5,844 bases of DNA from positions 1 to 5,844 of the forward strand of contig DOEZ01000302.1 in NCBI GenBank assembly GCA_003532715.1, written 5' to 3'. Below, piece after piece: positions 5,738 to 5,844 of this stretch. The position numbers and the translations under genes are program-made. Below the pieces are notes generated by a model, which was given only the letters and a program-made list of their open reading frames with translations, was not told where the DNA came from and did not search any database. Position 1 is the first letter of the stretch. Each line of letters opens with the position of its first letter. Source of the DNA: Planctomycetaceae bacterium. GTDB taxonomy: Bacteria; Planctomycetota; Planctomycetia; Pirellulales; Thermoguttaceae.

Positions 5738-5844
5738 ATGAGCCCCTTCACGGCCTTCACTTCCTCCTTGGGTTGGTTTGGAATCATAGGCTCCCGCAAC
5801 GGCAAACGCGGAGATATCAAGCTGGAAAAGTTTCAGGATCCATT
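5738..5844 (+). CDS. Possible start of a further gene (truncated, weak)
   Basis: ATG 5738 opens a frame that runs to the end of the window. It begins MSPFTAFTSSLGWFGIIGS and continues with a charged stretch ending IKLEKFQDP. A strong purine tract AGGGAGG (5731-5737) lies upstream but abuts the ATG with no spacer, which is unfavourable. I recognise no family. Only 35 codons are visible, so it may be a chance frame. The minus strand here also holds an open frame that begins at a TTG, without a binding site or domain. Confidence 0.2.
   Translation, partial: MSPFTAFTSSLGWFGIIGSRNGKRGDIKLEKFQDP

Noticed and set aside
5491..5820. 109-codon minus-strand frame across the 3' end of the secreted protein
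   Set aside because: It starts at a TTG just after an in-frame stop, overlaps the dockerin/PEP-CTERM coding region antisense, and shows no domain.
5597..5844. Insertion sequence or transposase remnant at the right end
   Set aside because: No terminal inverted repeats, target duplications or transposase motifs could be found.

Overview
The window looks like chromosomal DNA of a planctomycete, most likely a Pirellulales-type member. This is inferred from GC-rich sequence, a XylR-type AraC regulator with a sugar-binding-protein-like sensor domain, and a large exported protein that combines beta-strand repeats, a type I dockerin and a PEP-CTERM sorting tail. No rRNA, tRNA, CRISPR array, insertion sequence or origin was seen.

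Layout. Positions 1-1339 (minus strand) carry a SWIM zinc-finger protein. Its stop overlaps the start of a further minus-strand gene, of which only the first 26 bases are present, so the two look like an operon running off the left edge. A good sigma70-type promoter (TTGACG-17-TATTAA) lies just upstream of the SWIM start. Positions 1340-1916 are a divergent intergenic region with promoters for both flanking genes and several short perfect inverted repeats. Positions 1917-3092 (plus strand) encode a 391-aa XylR-like regulator. A cluster of three hairpins follows it, the last being a weak terminator candidate. After about 220 bp of further non-coding DNA, positions 3401-5596 (plus strand) encode a 731-aa secreted, anchored beta-repeat protein. 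The last 248 bp hold an in-frame sequence after the stop that resembles a second, degenerate PEP-CTERM-like hydrophobic/arginine tail, and a weak candidate start of another gene at 5738.

How the parts may work together. The SWIM gene and its truncated partner probably belong to a separate unit; in other bacteria this SWIM family neighbours MoxR-type AAA+ ATPase and VWA genes (E. coli yehLMPQ). The regulator and the surface protein are co-oriented, and the 308-bp gap between them contains palindromes that could be operators. A plausible but unproven reading is a carbohydrate-responsive regulator controlling a surface or extracellular protein. The most unusual points are the chimeric build of the surface protein, the duplicated tail after its stop codon, and one 8-bp palindrome shared by both divergent promoters.
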